The notes: generated by a model from the sequence alone, not told the origin. A DNA stretch of 49,438 bases from Parcubacteria group bacterium (GCA_002685955.1 NYYU01000051.1:1-49438); one strand, 5' to 3'. Positions 32,333-41,072 are shown, counted from the first letter of the stretch. Numbers and translations are program-made.

Positions 32333-32977
32333 TTATGGTTTCATAACCACTACTTCCATTTCTTTCCCAACTAAATCTTTCTTTTTCACGACTAATTTAT
32401 CAATAGCTGAAATGCCATTTAAACCCATCTCCTTTAAAAATTCTTTTAAATCAACCAGATCAACTTTTAAACCAGGCAGCTTGTAATGCATGGGGATAAT
32501 TAAATTTGGTTCAAGTTGTTTAGCAATCTTAGCCGCTAATCGAGCACCAATAGTATACTTATCACCAACTGGAATCATCAAAATATCAACTTGACCAATT
32601 TTTTCTAACTGTTTGTCAGTTAACTTATCCTGACCCAAATCTCCTAAATGACAAATTCTGATTTTGTCCATTGCTATCAAATAAATATTATTCAATCCTC
32701 TTTCTTGCCCCTGTTTTGAATCATGAAAACTGGAACAGCCGGTAATCCTAACGCCCTTAATTTCATATTCGCCTGGGCTGTTGACCACAAAAGGGTCGCC
32801 TCCAATTGTCTTAATATTATCATGATCAAAATGATCATGAGAAACAGTAACAATATCCGCATTGCCTCGAGGCGGTTTAAGTCCGATCTTTTTATCAAAT
32901 GGGTCGGTAATTATGGTTAAATGACCGCCTTGATTTACAATTTTAAAACAAGAATGGCCTTGCCAAGTAATAATCAT
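32333..32977 (-). CDS. MBL-fold metal-dependent hydrolase
   Basis: 214 residues of the UlaG/UPF0173-like metallo-beta-lactamase group. It begins MIITWQGHSCFKI, has the HDHFDHDN metal motif (HxHxDH variant: H-D-H-F-D-H) near residue 47, NSPGEYEIKG, a CHLGDLG strand near 110 and a final PMHY histidine. The substrate is unknown. Its promoter is divergent from the rpsA-like gene, and the -35 boxes overlap. The -10 box is 6 nt from the ATG, so the mRNA should be leaderless. Confidence 0.88.
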   Translation of the reverse strand: MIITWQGHSCFKIVNQGGHLTIITDPFDKKIGLKPPRGNADIVTVSHDHFDHDNIKTIGGDPFVVNSPGEYEIKGVRITGCSSFHDSKQGQERGLNNIYLIAMDKIRICHLGDLGQDKLTDKQLEKIGQVDILMIPVGDKYTIGARLAAKIAKQLEPNLIIPMHYKLPGLKVDLVDLKEFLKEMGLNGISAIDKLVVKKKDLVGKEMEVVVMKP

Positions 32978-32983
32978 AATTAT

Positions 32984-33034
32984 ATAATAGCATACTCAAC
33001 ACCCCTTGCCAAGCTAATAATCTTAAGTTATACT
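32984..33034. promoter_or_regulatory. Divergent leaderless promoters with overlapping -35 boxes
   Basis: Plus strand: TTGCCA (33006-33011), 17 bp, TATACT (33029-33034), 6 nt, ATG 33041. Minus strand: TTGGCA (33012-33007), 17 bp, TATTAT (32989-32984), 6 nt, ATG 32977. Five bases are shared by the two -35 hexamers, so only one polymerase could bind at a time. Confidence 0.7.
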
Positions 33035-33040
33035 GCCTTT

Positions 33041-34114
33041 ATGACTAATGGAAATAAATTGATGAAAAAATTAATAGCTGATGAATCAAAGACTCCTCGT
33101 CTTCCGCAAACTGGAGATCTAATTGAAGGTCGTATCATTAAAATAGGCAAAACTGCCCTTATTTTAGAATTAGGAGCTATGGGTACGGGTATTGTCTATG
33201 GCGCAGAATTAAGAGAAAATAGCTCTCTTTCAAAATCATTAGAGGTTGGCCAAAAGATCTCCGCTCTAGTTATAAATCCGGAAAATGAAGATGGTTATGT
33301 TGAGCTTTCTTTAAAAGAAGCTAATTACAAAAAAACCTGGGCGGAATTAGAAGAAAGCAAACAAAACGATCAAACCATCGCCGTCCGAGTAACTGAAGCT
33401 AATCGAGGCGGTTTAGTCATTGAATTCTCTGGTCTGATTGGTTTTTTGCCGGTTTCTCAACTATCTCCCCAGAATTATCCCCGAGTTAGGGGCGGCGATA
33501 AAAGCAAAATTCTGAGTCATCTTAATCAATTCGTTAACAAGGAAATACAAGTTAAAATTATTAGCTTAGATAAAAAAACAGATAAATTAGTAGTTTCAGA
33601 AAAGGCCGCTCAAGAAAAAGAAATGAAAAAGAATCTAAAGAATTATAAAAAAGGAGATATAGTTGAAGGTATTGTTACTGCTTTGACTAATTTTGGCGCT
33701 TTTATTAAATTTGACGACAACCTAGAAGGGTTAGCCCATATTTCTGAACTGGACTGGCAAATAATTGATCATCCCAAACAGGTTCTTCAAGAAAATGAAA
33801 AAGTTAAAGTCCAGATTATCGACATCCAGAAAGAGCAAATCTCGCTTTCCCTTAAGGCTTTAAAAAAAGATCCCTGGCAAAACATTGAAGACCAGTTGCA
33901 AATTGGCCAAACAGTTAAAGGCAAAGTAACTAAATTTAGTCCGATTGGCGCCTTGATTCAGATAAATAAGGGCATCCACGGATTGATCCATCTTTCAGAA
34001 TTCTCTAAACAAAATCAACAAATAGAGGATATTCTTAAAATAGATCAATCTTACGACTTTAAGATTATCTCCTTAGTACCAAAGGCTCATAAGATGTCTT
34101 TGGGATTAAAATGA
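33041..34114 (+). CDS. rpsA: Ribosomal protein S1-like, four S1 domains
   Basis: 357 residues from ATG 33041, in line with the promoter; a longer frame to 32921 has no support. Four S1 OB-fold domains are visible (about 20-90, 105-190, 205-275, 290-357), the third being the best match (GDIVEGIVTALTNFGAFIKF, GLAHISELDW). In E. coli S1 helps bind mRNA leaders; this shorter four-domain form resembles those of Gram-positive bacteria. Its own mRNA appears leaderless. ftsH follows after 5 nt. Confidence 0.9.
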   Translation: MTNGNKLMKKLIADESKTPRLPQTGDLIEGRIIKIGKTALILELGAMGTGIVYGAELRENSSLSKSLEVGQKISALVINPENEDGYVELSLKEANYKKTWAELEESKQNDQTIAVRVTEANRGGLVIEFSGLIGFLPVSQLSPQNYPRVRGGDKSKILSHLNQFVNKEIQVKIISLDKKTDKLVVSEKAAQEKEMKKNLKNYKKGDIVEGIVTALTNFGAFIKFDDNLEGLAHISELDWQIIDHPKQVLQENEKVKVQIIDIQKEQISLSLKALKKDPWQNIEDQLQIGQTVKGKVTKFSPIGALIQINKGIHGLIHLSEFSKQNQQIEDILKIDQSYDFKIISLVPKAHKMSLGLK

Positions 34115-34119
34115 AATAA

Positions 34120-35943
34120 ATGAAATATTTGTTTAAAAATCTACTCATCGCTTTTTTGATTTTCCTAACTATTGCCGGTTTTTTCACTTTGGTGAACAGT
34201 CCAGCTGAAAAAGCAAAAGAGGTTTCCTTAAGTCAGTTAGTTGAACAAATTAATCAAGAACAAATCTCAACCATTACTATTCGAGGCGACCGGTTAGAAA
34301 TAGACCTAAAAGACGGCTCTCAAGAAAAAGCCACTAAAGAAAAAGAGGCCTCTTTGACTGAATCATTGAAAAACTACGGCCTTGAGACAGAAAAGCTTAA
34401 ATTAATTAATTTGGAAATAAAAGGAGAAAGCGGTCTAGCTTTTTGGGTTGGGTCCATCCTTCCTTTTCTTTTGCCTTTAGTTATTATTGGATTTTTCTTC
34501 TGGTTTATGCTGCGGGGAGCTCAACGAGGCCAAACCCAAGCTTTTAGCTTTGGTCGTTCCAAGGCTCGTTTAATTAATCCTCAAGATAAAAAAGAGAAGA
34601 TCACTTTTAAAGATGTAGCTGGGCTTAAAGAAGCTAAAGAAGAATTGCAGGAAATAGTTGAATTTTTAAAAACTCCTAAAAAGTTTGTTAATTTAGGGGC
34701 TAAAATTCCTAAAGGAGTCCTCTTAGTCGGAGCGCCCGGCACTGGGAAAACACTTTTAGCTCGAGCGGTTGCCACCGAAGCCAATGTTCCTTTTTTCAGC
34801 GTTTCTGGTTCAGAATTCGTAGAAATGTTTGTCGGAGTTGGGTCTAGCCGAGTTAGAGATTTGTTCCAAACAGCTAAAAAACAAGCGCCTTGTTTAATTT
34901 TTATTGATGAGTTAGACGCTATTGGCCGCCAACGAGGCGCCGGCATTGGCGGCGGCCATGACGAGAGAGAACAAACTCTTAATCAAATCTTAGTGGAGAT
35001 GGATGGCTTTGATCCTAATACTGGCATTATCTTAATTTCAGCTACTAACCGACCAGATGTTTTAGACCCGGCTCTTTTAAGACCGGGCCGTTTTGATCGC
35101 AGAGTTATTCTAGATTCGCCTGATTTAAAAGACCGCAGACAAGTTCTTAAGATTCACACCCGCAATAAGCCTTTAGATGAAAAAGTTAATCTCAAGGAAA
35201 TCGCTGAAAGAACACCGGGATTTACTGGAGCTGATTTAGCTAATTTAGTTAATGAAGCAGCTATTTTAACCGCCCGCCGAAACAAGAAAAAAATCGGGCA
35301 GGAAGAATTAAGAGAATGCATTGAAAAAGTTCTTCTGGGTCCAGAAAGAAAAAGTCATGTTCTTTCCAAGGAAGAAAAACGAATTGCCGCTTTTCATGAG
35401 GCCGGTCACGCTTTAACCGCCGCTTCCCTGTCTAATATTGACCCAGTTCAAAAAATCTCAATCATTTCCCGCGGTTCAGCTGCCGGCTATGTTCTTAAAT
35501 TGCCGGTTAAAGATAAACATCTTCATAGTCGTTCTGAATTCATAGATGAATTAGTTGTTTTATTGGGCGGCTATATGGCGGAAAAAATAGTCTTTAATGA
35601 ATTAACTACCAGCGCATCCAATGATCTGCAAAAATCAACTGACCTGGCTCGACGTCTAGTAACCAAGTATGGCATGAGCGAAAAGCTAGGACCAAGAACT
35701 TTTGGCGGTAAAGAAGATTTAGTTTTTCTAGGTCGAGAAATCGCTACAGAAAAAGATTATTCTGAAGAAACGGCCGCTCAAATTGACAGAGAAGTAACTA
35801 AACTTATTGATGATGCTTCTCATACTGCTAAGAAAATCCTTACTAAGAAAAGAAAAAAACTAGATCAAATTGCTAAAGAATTAATCCTCAAAGAAACTAT
35901 TGAAAGAAAACAGTTTGAAAGACTAATGAAAAAGAAAGTTTAG
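34120..35943 (+). CDS. ftsH: ATP-dependent zinc metalloprotease FtsH
   Basis: Membrane-bound AAA protease. The 607 residues have two membrane helices (about 6-24 and 108-130) flanking a small extracytoplasmic domain, Walker A GAPGTGKT near 205, Walker [10 protein letters not shown], the SRH region ending RPGRFDRR, and the zinc site HEAGH near 426 with a downstream acidic ligand in the [11 protein letters not shown] helix. Length and layout are normal. It is coupled to the rpsA-like gene. Confidence 0.97.
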   Translation: MKYLFKNLLIAFLIFLTIAGFFTLVNSPAEKAKEVSLSQLVEQINQEQISTITIRGDRLEIDLKDGSQEKATKEKEASLTESLKNYGLETEKLKLINLEIKGESGLAFWVGSILPFLLPLVIIGFFFWFMLRGAQRGQTQAFSFGRSKARLINPQDKKEKITFKDVAGLKEAKEELQEIVEFLKTPKKFVNLGAKIPKGVLLVGAPGTGKTLLARAVATEANVPFFSVSGSEFVEMFVGVGSSRVRDLFQTAKKQAPCLIFIDELDAIGRQRGAGIGGGHDEREQTLNQILVEMDGFDPNTGIILISATNRPDVLDPALLRPGRFDRRVILDSPDLKDRRQVLKIHTRNKPLDEKVNLKEIAERTPGFTGADLANLVNEAAILTARRNKKKIGQEELRECIEKVLLGPERKSHVLSKEEKRIAAFHEAGHALTAASLSNIDPVQKISIISRGSAAGYVLKLPVKDKHLHSRSEFIDELVVLLGGYMAEKIVFNELTTSASNDLQKSTDLARRLVTKYGMSEKLGPRTFGGKEDLVFLGREIATEKDYSEETAAQIDREVTKLIDDASHTAKKILTKKRKKLDQIAKELILKETIERKQFERLMKKKV

Positions 35944-35958
35944 TGTATTAATTAGGAA

Positions 35959-36015
35959 TATCCGCCAAAGGCGGATACTGAATTTTTTAACTAAATTAGA
36001 AATTTAGAAAAAATT
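35959..36015 (-). repeat. Bipartite palindromic element, copy a
   Basis: GC module TATCCGCC-AAA-GGCGGATA plus an AT palindrome with the core CTAAAT...ATTTAG, joined by a CAGTA linker when read on the minus strand. It lies 5 bp before tRNA-Ile. It can be aligned with copies at 36181, 40846 and 45208. Confidence 0.8.
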
Positions 36016-36020
36016 CGTAC

Positions 36021-36095
36021 GGGCGTGTAGCTCAACGGTAGAGCGTCTAGCTTATATCTAGATGGCCGGGGGTTCGACTCCCTCCACGCCCACCA
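36021..36095 (+). tRNA. tRNA-Ile (TAT)
   Basis: Acceptor GGGCGTG/CACGCCC, anticodon stem TCTAG/CTAGA with loop CTTATAT, so anticodon TAT, T loop TTCGACT, encoded CCA. Most bacteria read AUA with a CAT tRNA modified to lysidine, so an unmodified-type TAT anticodon is uncommon. Confidence 0.88.
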
Positions 36096-36103
36096 GACAC
36101 TAA

Positions 36104-36177
36104 GGGCGATTAGCTCAGCTGGTTAGAGCGCTACCTCGACACGGTAGAGGTCATCCGTTCGAGTCGGATATCGCCCA
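36104..36177 (+). tRNA. tRNA-Val (GAC)
   Basis: Acceptor GGGCGAT/ATCGCCC, anticodon stem CTACC/GGTAG with loop TCGACAC (GAC), T loop TTCGAGT. No encoded CCA. It lies 8 nt after tRNA-Ile, so they are probably co-transcribed. Confidence 0.93.
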
Positions 36178-36180
36178 CAC

Positions 36181-36237
36181 GGTTTTTGTCTAAATTTTTA
36201 ATTTAGTAACAAAAATCAGTGCCCGCCTCTGGCGGGC
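36181..36237 (+). repeat. Bipartite palindromic element, copy b
   Basis: AT palindrome (core CTAAAT...ATTTAG) then CAGT and the GC module GCCCGCC-TCT-GGCGGGC followed by TTT. It begins 3 bp after tRNA-Val and could terminate it. Same family as copies a, c and d. Confidence 0.8.
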
Positions 36238-36281
36238 TTTCACCTTGCTTTTTGGCCTAATTCCTGTTATTCTATGATCAA

Positions 36282-36353
36282 GGGCCAGTAGCTCAGTGGT
36301 AGAGCACCTGTTTTGCAATCAGGAGGTCAAGGGTCCAATTCCCTTCTGGTCCA
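36282..36353 (+). tRNA. tRNA-Ala (TGC)
   Basis: Acceptor GGGCCAG/CTGGTCC, anticodon stem CCTGT/TCAGG with loop TTTGCAA (TGC). The T loop is TCCAATT, with C55 instead of U55. CCA is not encoded. The rluD ATG follows after a single base. Confidence 0.9.
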
Positions 36354-36354
36354 C

Positions 36355-37044
36355 ATGGAAAAAATTATCTACCAAGATAATGATATTATTATTATTAACA
36401 AACCAGCCGGATTAACTATTCATCCGACCAAGCCAGAACAAAACAATACTTTAGTTGATCAATTAATTAAACATTATCCAGCCATAAAAAAGATTGGCGA
36501 TGACCCCTTAAGGCCTGGTATTGTCCATCGCTTAGATAAAGACACTTCTGGTTTAATTATTATCGCTAAAAGCAATAAAGCATTTAATTATTTAAAAAAA
36601 CAATTCCAGGCAAGAAAAGTAATCAAAAAATACATGGCTTTAGTTCATGGCAAAGTTAAAGATAATCAAGGAACGATTACTAAATCAATTAGTTTTTCTA
36701 AAAAGGATTACAAGAAAAGAAGCGCTCTTTTAGATGAAAAATCAAAATCAGCTTGGACTGAATACAAGATTGTAAAAAGATTTGATAATTATACTCTTTT
36801 AGAAGTTTATCTTAAAACAGGCCGAACTCATCAAATCAGAATCCATTTAAAATCAATTGGCCATCCGATTGTTGGAGATAAACAATATAAATTTAAAAGA
36901 CAAAAAACACCCCAAGGACTATCTCGGCAGTTCTTACATGCTCAATACTTGAAATTTAGAAAATCAGATGGTAAAATAGCAGAATTCAAATCAGAGTTGC
37001 CAGAAGATTTAAAAAATATTTTACTTAAAATAAATCATGGATAA
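36355..37044 (+). CDS. rluD: RluA-family rRNA pseudouridine synthase
   Basis: 229 residues from ATG 36355; the longer frame would run through tRNA-Ala. The catalytic [13 protein letters not shown] motif (Asp near residue 63) and the [11 protein letters not shown] motif near 160 identify the RluA/RluD family, which isomerises uridines in 23S rRNA. The N-terminal S4 domain found in RluD is absent, so it could equally be an RluA or RluC-like enzyme. It starts 1 nt after tRNA-Ala and overlaps rplS by 8 nt. Confidence 0.9.
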   Translation: MEKIIYQDNDIIIINKPAGLTIHPTKPEQNNTLVDQLIKHYPAIKKIGDDPLRPGIVHRLDKDTSGLIIIAKSNKAFNYLKKQFQARKVIKKYMALVHGKVKDNQGTITKSISFSKKDYKKRSALLDEKSKSAWTEYKIVKRFDNYTLLEVYLKTGRTHQIRIHLKSIGHPIVGDKQYKFKRQKTPQGLSRQFLHAQYLKFRKSDGKIAEFKSELPEDLKNILLKINHG

Positions 37045-37402
37045 AATTCAAAAATTTACCAAAAAACAATTAAAAACAGATCTACCGGAGATCAGGCCTG
37101 GTTATACAGTCAAAGTCCATCAAAAGATCAAAGAAGGCGATAAACAAAGAATTCAGGTCTTTGAAGGTTTAGTTATCGCTCAAAAACACGGTTTGGGAAT
37201 TAATGGTACTATTACTGTCCGCAGAGTCACTCAAGGCATTGGCGTAGAAAGAATCTTTCCTATTCACGCGCCTTTTATTGAAAAAATAGAGGTGGTTAAA
37301 AAGCATAAAGTCAGACGAGCTAAACTCTACTATATCCGCCATAAATCAGCCAAACAAGCCCGACTCAAAGAAATTAAAACAAAATCTGATTCTAAGAAAT
37401 AA
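37037..37402 (+). CDS. rplS: 50S ribosomal protein L19
   Basis: 121 residues with the L19 signatures [23 protein letters not shown] and [18 protein letters not shown]. The tail is lysine-rich. The start overlaps rluD by 8 nt, and the stop codon touches the first base of tRNA-Leu, so transcription of enzyme, ribosomal protein and tRNAs is linked. Confidence 0.97.
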   Translation: MDKIQKFTKKQLKTDLPEIRPGYTVKVHQKIKEGDKQRIQVFEGLVIAQKHGLGINGTITVRRVTQGIGVERIFPIHAPFIEKIEVVKKHKVRRAKLYYIRHKSAKQARLKEIKTKSDSKK

Positions 37403-37490
37403 GCCCAGGTGGCGGAACTTGGTAGACGCGCTGCCTTGAGGGGGCAGTGACCGTACGGTCGTGCGGGTTCAAATCCCGCCCTGGGCACCA
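37403..37490 (+). tRNA. tRNA-Leu (GAG)
   Basis: Acceptor GCCCAGG/CCTGGGC, long variable arm, anticodon GAG (stem CTGCC/GGCAG, loop TTGAGGG), T loop TTCAAAT, encoded CCA. It begins at the base directly after the rplS stop codon. Confidence 0.94.
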
Positions 37491-37491
37491 C

Positions 37492-37520
37492 AAAAAGACA
37501 CCTTAAAGGTGTCTTTTTGT
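37492..37520 (+). terminator. Terminator after tRNA-Leu
   Basis: AAAAAGACACC/GGTGTCTTTTT with loop TTAAA. The flanking A/T runs make it usable in both directions, also for the convergent GDYXXLXY gene. Confidence 0.9.
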
Positions 37521-37542
37521 ATTATCCAAAAAAATTTAACAA

Positions 37543-38121
37543 CTAGGGCCAGGGATTGCCATCAACAAAGATTTGTTTAATTATTGCATTGCCGTTTTCA
37601 TCCAGGATCACTTTGGCTAATACATCTTTGTTCCAAAAATTAAAATCTCTTCCGGCTCCTTCGGGAATAAAGTATTCTTCAATGCCATAAACTATATTCA
37701 AATCATCTTCAAAGTTATCTTCGGGAATCTGCCTGACGCCCTTAATCAAAAATGATTCAGGTTTTGGTTGATCTGCTCCGCTCTTGATTGCTCCCTTTAT
37801 AAACACACTATTATTACTTGGCTTATTCTTCAAAACCTCGCTAACCCGCCACGACCCTCCGTAGCCACTCCTTAAAACTACATAAACCGTTTGGCCGTTT
37901 TGAACACTCGCATCTCGCAATTGATAAGAACTAATATTAGAAATATCATATTGAAAAGTAACATAATCACCTCGCAATGGATCCCTAGGATCAACTGGCT
38001 CAATTCTTAAAATAACTTCGGTGCCGCCGGTTAAGACGGCCAGCTTAAAAATAATCATGATTAAAATGATCAATACTTGAATTCCAATCGCTATAATAAA
38101 TTTACTCTGTTTGGTTAACAT
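37543..38121 (-). CDS. GDYXXLXY-type membrane-anchored protein
   Basis: 192 residues from ATG 38121: one N-terminal membrane helix (about 8-30) and an extracytoplasmic domain whose start carries DPLRGDYVTFQY, the variant of the GDYxxLxY motif. In many bacteria this family follows DUF2157 and DUF4401 genes, and the same order is kept here, with a 7-nt overlap. The joint function is unknown. Confidence 0.85.
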   Translation of the reverse strand: MLTKQSKFIIAIGIQVLIILIMIIFKLAVLTGGTEVILRIEPVDPRDPLRGDYVTFQYDISNISSYQLRDASVQNGQTVYVVLRSGYGGSWRVSEVLKNKPSNNSVFIKGAIKSGADQPKPESFLIKGVRQIPEDNFEDDLNIVYGIEEYFIPEGAGRDFNFWNKDVLAKVILDENGNAIIKQIFVDGNPWP

Positions 38122-39167
38122 AATTTTGAAATAACCCTTCGTCTGCCTTTTTCCATAAACCAACCAACAACAAATAACAATATACCTGCTCCAATGAAGA
38201 AGATGCTTTTATCAAGAGATTGAAAAAACCAATCAAAATACTTAACCAATATTAATAAGAAGAGAAATATCGCGCCCAGATTAATCAATCTTTTTTCTCG
38301 CCTGATATACCCAGAAAAAATTAAACCCAATATTGCAAAGAAAATTACAATATTATAAACTACAGCCCAGAAAACCCCTGCGCTTGTAAGCTGGCGCTTT
38401 TTAACAAACATCTCAGCTCCGCTAGTAAAAAGAATAGAGCAGAACAATATCGCTAGCAAAATAACCGCCATAACCTGATATCCGGAAATTAACTTACGAC
38501 TTAATGTATAAAATAATGTTCCTATTAAGACCACGGCAAACAAAATCAATGATATACTAATCCTCCATTCTCCATAAAATTTAACATTACCATCAAGTTC
38601 ATCTAAGAATTCTAAACCAGACTGGGTTGAAAGAAAGAATAAAGCTCCGATAACAGTGATTATCCCAAATATTAAATAGACCATTGCAAACCGCTTGTAT
38701 TTTTCTTTTATTTCATGTAAATGTCCTAATACGTACAAAATCAAGAAAATTAACATCAAACCCACAAACACTGATGACATGCTAATATCCTTGCCGGCTG
38801 CCCAAAAAGCTGTTTGAGCGCCCCACCAGCCAGCAATTCCAATTAAGCTTAAACCAAGTGGCAGAACACTCTTGTAATAATAAGCGATAATCAAACCAAG
38901 TATGGAAGCAATATATAAAATAATTCGCCAAGATACAGGGCTTCCAAAATCATAATTAAAAGCTAAAAGAGTAGCGCTCAGAAAAACAATAGATAACAGA
39001 AAGAAAAACTGGCTGACCGCATCTTCCTTAGATAGAAAAATCTGTGAAAAACGATCTTCATCCTCTTCAACAACTCCTCTTTTTCTTCTAACCAACCGTC
39101 TAACAAAAGCAAAAATGCCAAAGATGACTAAACCAGCTATTATTAGAGGAAATAAAAAAGAAAGCAT
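38115..39167 (-). CDS. DUF4401/DUF2157-like polytopic membrane protein
   Basis: 350 residues with about ten membrane helices. The C-terminal part (LINLGAIFLFLLILVKYFDW ... GWFMEKGRR) matches the end of DUF2157/DUF4401 proteins. An N-terminal basic loop (RRLVRRKRGVVEEDEDRF) precedes the bundle. It lies between the DUF2157 gene (4-nt gap) and the GDYXXLXY gene (7-nt overlap), so the three probably form one membrane complex. Confidence 0.8.
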   Translation of the reverse strand: MLSFLFPLIIAGLVIFGIFAFVRRLVRRKRGVVEEDEDRFSQIFLSKEDAVSQFFFLLSIVFLSATLLAFNYDFGSPVSWRIILYIASILGLIIAYYYKSVLPLGLSLIGIAGWWGAQTAFWAAGKDISMSSVFVGLMLIFLILYVLGHLHEIKEKYKRFAMVYLIFGIITVIGALFFLSTQSGLEFLDELDGNVKFYGEWRISISLILFAVVLIGTLFYTLSRKLISGYQVMAVILLAILFCSILFTSGAEMFVKKRQLTSAGVFWAVVYNIVIFFAILGLIFSGYIRREKRLINLGAIFLFLLILVKYFDWFFQSLDKSIFFIGAGILLFVVGWFMEKGRRRVISKLC

Positions 39168-39171
39168 ATGA

Positions 39172-39864
39172 TTAATATAAATCTTTAAATTTTTCTGGTA
39201 TTCTTTTATATATTAAAGCTCCAGAAATAAAGGTAATAATGGTAGCGGCTAAAAGTAAGAATGACGAAGTTAGTAAAAATGAATTAGCGATAGAACTGGT
39301 GAAAATATCAAATGGGTGAGCGATAATAGCAATCAAACCTAAGGGAATGGCTAAAGCAAAAAGAGAAAACTCATCAATGGCAAAAGTTATAAGAATGACT
39401 CCGATCATCCATAAAATAAATCCGTCGGGCCAATTAGCCCTGATATGGAATATCTGAGCCACTAAAAAGATTCCGGCTCCATAGATTATAGCGCCTAATA
39501 AAATCAAGGCTGTGCCTGTTTTTATCAATCCTCTTTTTTCTTTCAAATACCAACCGGCCGAATATGAAACAATCATAGACGCAACAATAATCACCACCTT
39601 TAGCCATTTATCCATAACCTGCCAATTAGCCGCCACAAAAGAAAAAATACCGGCCCCGATTAAAATAGCGCCGATGACAACGATAATTTTAATAACTCTT
39701 TTCTGAGCTTCTTCTTTTTTATCTTCTCTGGTAGCCAAAACAAAAGCTTGTTGAATATTCTCAAGCGATTGGCCCTCACTTAATAATGTTCGGTAAATAG
39801 CTTCTTTTGTTTCGCCTTGAGATAAAGAAGTTTGAATACGATTAATAATTTTCTGGTCAATCAT
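39172..39864 (-). CDS. DUF2157 membrane protein
   Basis: 230 residues: a soluble N terminus of about 60 residues (IINRIQTSLSQGETKEAIYRTL), then six or so helices. AGIFSFVAANWQVMDKWLKV is the DUF2157 signature. It is shorter than many members because the rest is carried by the next gene. The -10 box TATACT is 6 nt from the ATG and there is no SD, so the operon is probably leaderless. Confidence 0.83.
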   Translation of the reverse strand: MIDQKIINRIQTSLSQGETKEAIYRTLLSEGQSLENIQQAFVLATREDKKEEAQKRVIKIIVVIGAILIGAGIFSFVAANWQVMDKWLKVVIIVASMIVSYSAGWYLKEKRGLIKTGTALILLGAIIYGAGIFLVAQIFHIRANWPDGFILWMIGVILITFAIDEFSLFALAIPLGLIAIIAHPFDIFTSSIANSFLLTSSFLLLAATIITFISGALIYKRIPEKFKDLY

Positions 39865-39870
39865 ATCTTT

Positions 39871-39876
39871 AGTATA
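39871..39876 (-). promoter_or_regulatory. -10 box of the DUF2157 operon
   Basis: TATACT on the minus strand, 6 nt before the ATG at 39864; the -35 region (TAGTTA, 17 bp upstream) is weak. Same geometry as the other leaderless promoters. Confidence 0.5.
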
Positions 39877-39889
39877 ACATATCCCTCAA

Positions 39890-40778
39890 TTAATAACTAA
39901 CCCGTTCTTGTCTTATTCCTTTAAGTAAATTAACAACCACCGACGCTAAAGCGGCTAAAATAAAGACCCATTGAATAGAAAAATACAAAGAAACAATAAC
40001 AACTAAAACAACCATCAAGGTTTTACCAAAATTAATAGCCATCTCTTTTAAAACAGTAAACTCATCAACATAATGCCCTTGGTCAGCCGCTGCTCCATAA
40101 GCCATATAGGCAATAACTATTTTCCTTCGTTTTTTTGAAAAAAACTGGCGCTAGGCTTCTTGCCAGCTCCAGGAAAATTTTTCTCTAGTTCGAGGAATAG
40201 TTAAATAGAAAATTCCAGAAACGGAGAAAAGAATCATGGCCAGTACAAAAAGCGCGTCAAAATTAAAGCGACTAACAATAAAACCGGCGATTAAAGGAGC
40301 AAATATTTTCATGACGGAACGGGTTGCTTCAATAATGCTTATTTGTCTGCCTCGATCTTTTTTAGTAGTGAATTTGGCAAAATCAACATGATAAGGCAGC
40401 CAATAAGCTAAACGGTAGAAAGCCAAGGTTAATAATGAAAAAGGAATTAAATACTTTAAATTGCCTTGATCAATAAAATAGAAAATTACGTAAAAAAGAA
40501 CGCCTAAAATAACACTAGTCCGTAAAGCTTTTCTAAATCCGAATTTATTTAAAAACCTGGCGCCAATCGTAAGAGTTATCGCGTATAGGAAATATCCTAA
40601 ACCATAATAGATAACTACTGCTTGAAAATTCTGATTAAAAAGTTCATATAAAAAAAATCGGCAAGAAAATGCCTAAGAGAGCGGCCGTGAGCATTATAAT
40701 AGTCTTACTCATATACAAAGAAGCAAAACCACGCGATAACGGTCTATCAAAGTATTTTTTTTCTAATTTTTTCCACAT
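39890..40778 (-). pseudogene. Decayed MFS-type transporter
   Basis: Reading from ATG 40778 (MWKKLEKKYFDRPLSRGF), a membrane protein frame is broken by a +1 shift in a run of eight A/T at 40650-40657. It continues in another frame through several helices (YRLAYWLPYHVDF, RSVMKIFAPLIAGF) to a TAG at 40151-40153. The same frame then reopens (RQFFSKKRRKIVIAYMAYG) down to 39890. WQEA-stop-RQFF suggests a TGG-to-TAG change. The remaining C-terminal part is too short for a 12-helix transporter, so there may also be a deletion. The homopolymer shift could be a sequencing error, but the stop and the short end support real decay. Confidence 0.75.
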
Positions 40779-40845
40779 AATCTACTATAAACTATACCAC
40801 AACTCTAGCTTTTCCCAAAAATTTCTGATATGATGGCAAGTGATT

Positions 40846-40902
40846 GTCCTCCTAAGGCGGACGCTAAAATTCTTTATAAAATTAAGGATTTTAGAGAATT
40901 TT
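40846..40902 (-). repeat. Bipartite palindromic element, copy c
   Basis: Read on the minus strand: AT palindrome (CTAAAAT...ATTTTAT), linker TAGCG, GC module GTCCGCC-TTA-GGAGGAC. It lies 3 bp before tRNA-Val. The most diverged of the four copies. Confidence 0.7.
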
Positions 40903-40904
40903 GC

Positions 40905-40976
40905 GGGCGGTTAGCTCAGTGGTAGAGCGTCTCGTTTACACCGAGAGGGTCGGGGGTTCGAGTCCCTCACCGCCCA
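40905..40976 (+). tRNA. tRNA-Val (TAC)
   Basis: Acceptor GGGCGGT/ACCGCCC, anticodon loop TTTACAC (TAC), T loop TTCGAGT, no encoded CCA. Confidence 0.93.
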
Positions 40977-40988
40977 CTGAATATATAT

Positions 40989-41072
40989 GGTGGGATGTGC
41001 CGAATTGGTAAGGCACTGGTTTCGAAAACCAGCGGGCGTAAGCCTATGCGAGTTCGAATCTCGCTCCCACCG
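40989..41072 (+). tRNA. tRNA-Ser (CGA)
   Basis: Acceptor GGTGGGA/TCCCACC, long variable arm, anticodon CGA (stem CTGGT/ACCAG), T loop TTCGAAT, discriminator G, no encoded CCA. Confidence 0.92.

Noticed and set aside
34581-34946. Antisense frame in ftsH (and similar in gyrA, infB and rpsA)
   Set aside because: These are shadows of strongly conserved coding sequence on the other strand.
40151-40153. TAG in the MFS gene as a recoded sense codon
   Set aside because: TAG ends ftsH, htrA, the dksA-like gene and the VanW gene in this window, so it is a normal stop; TGA also ends pilT, tsaD and hsp20.
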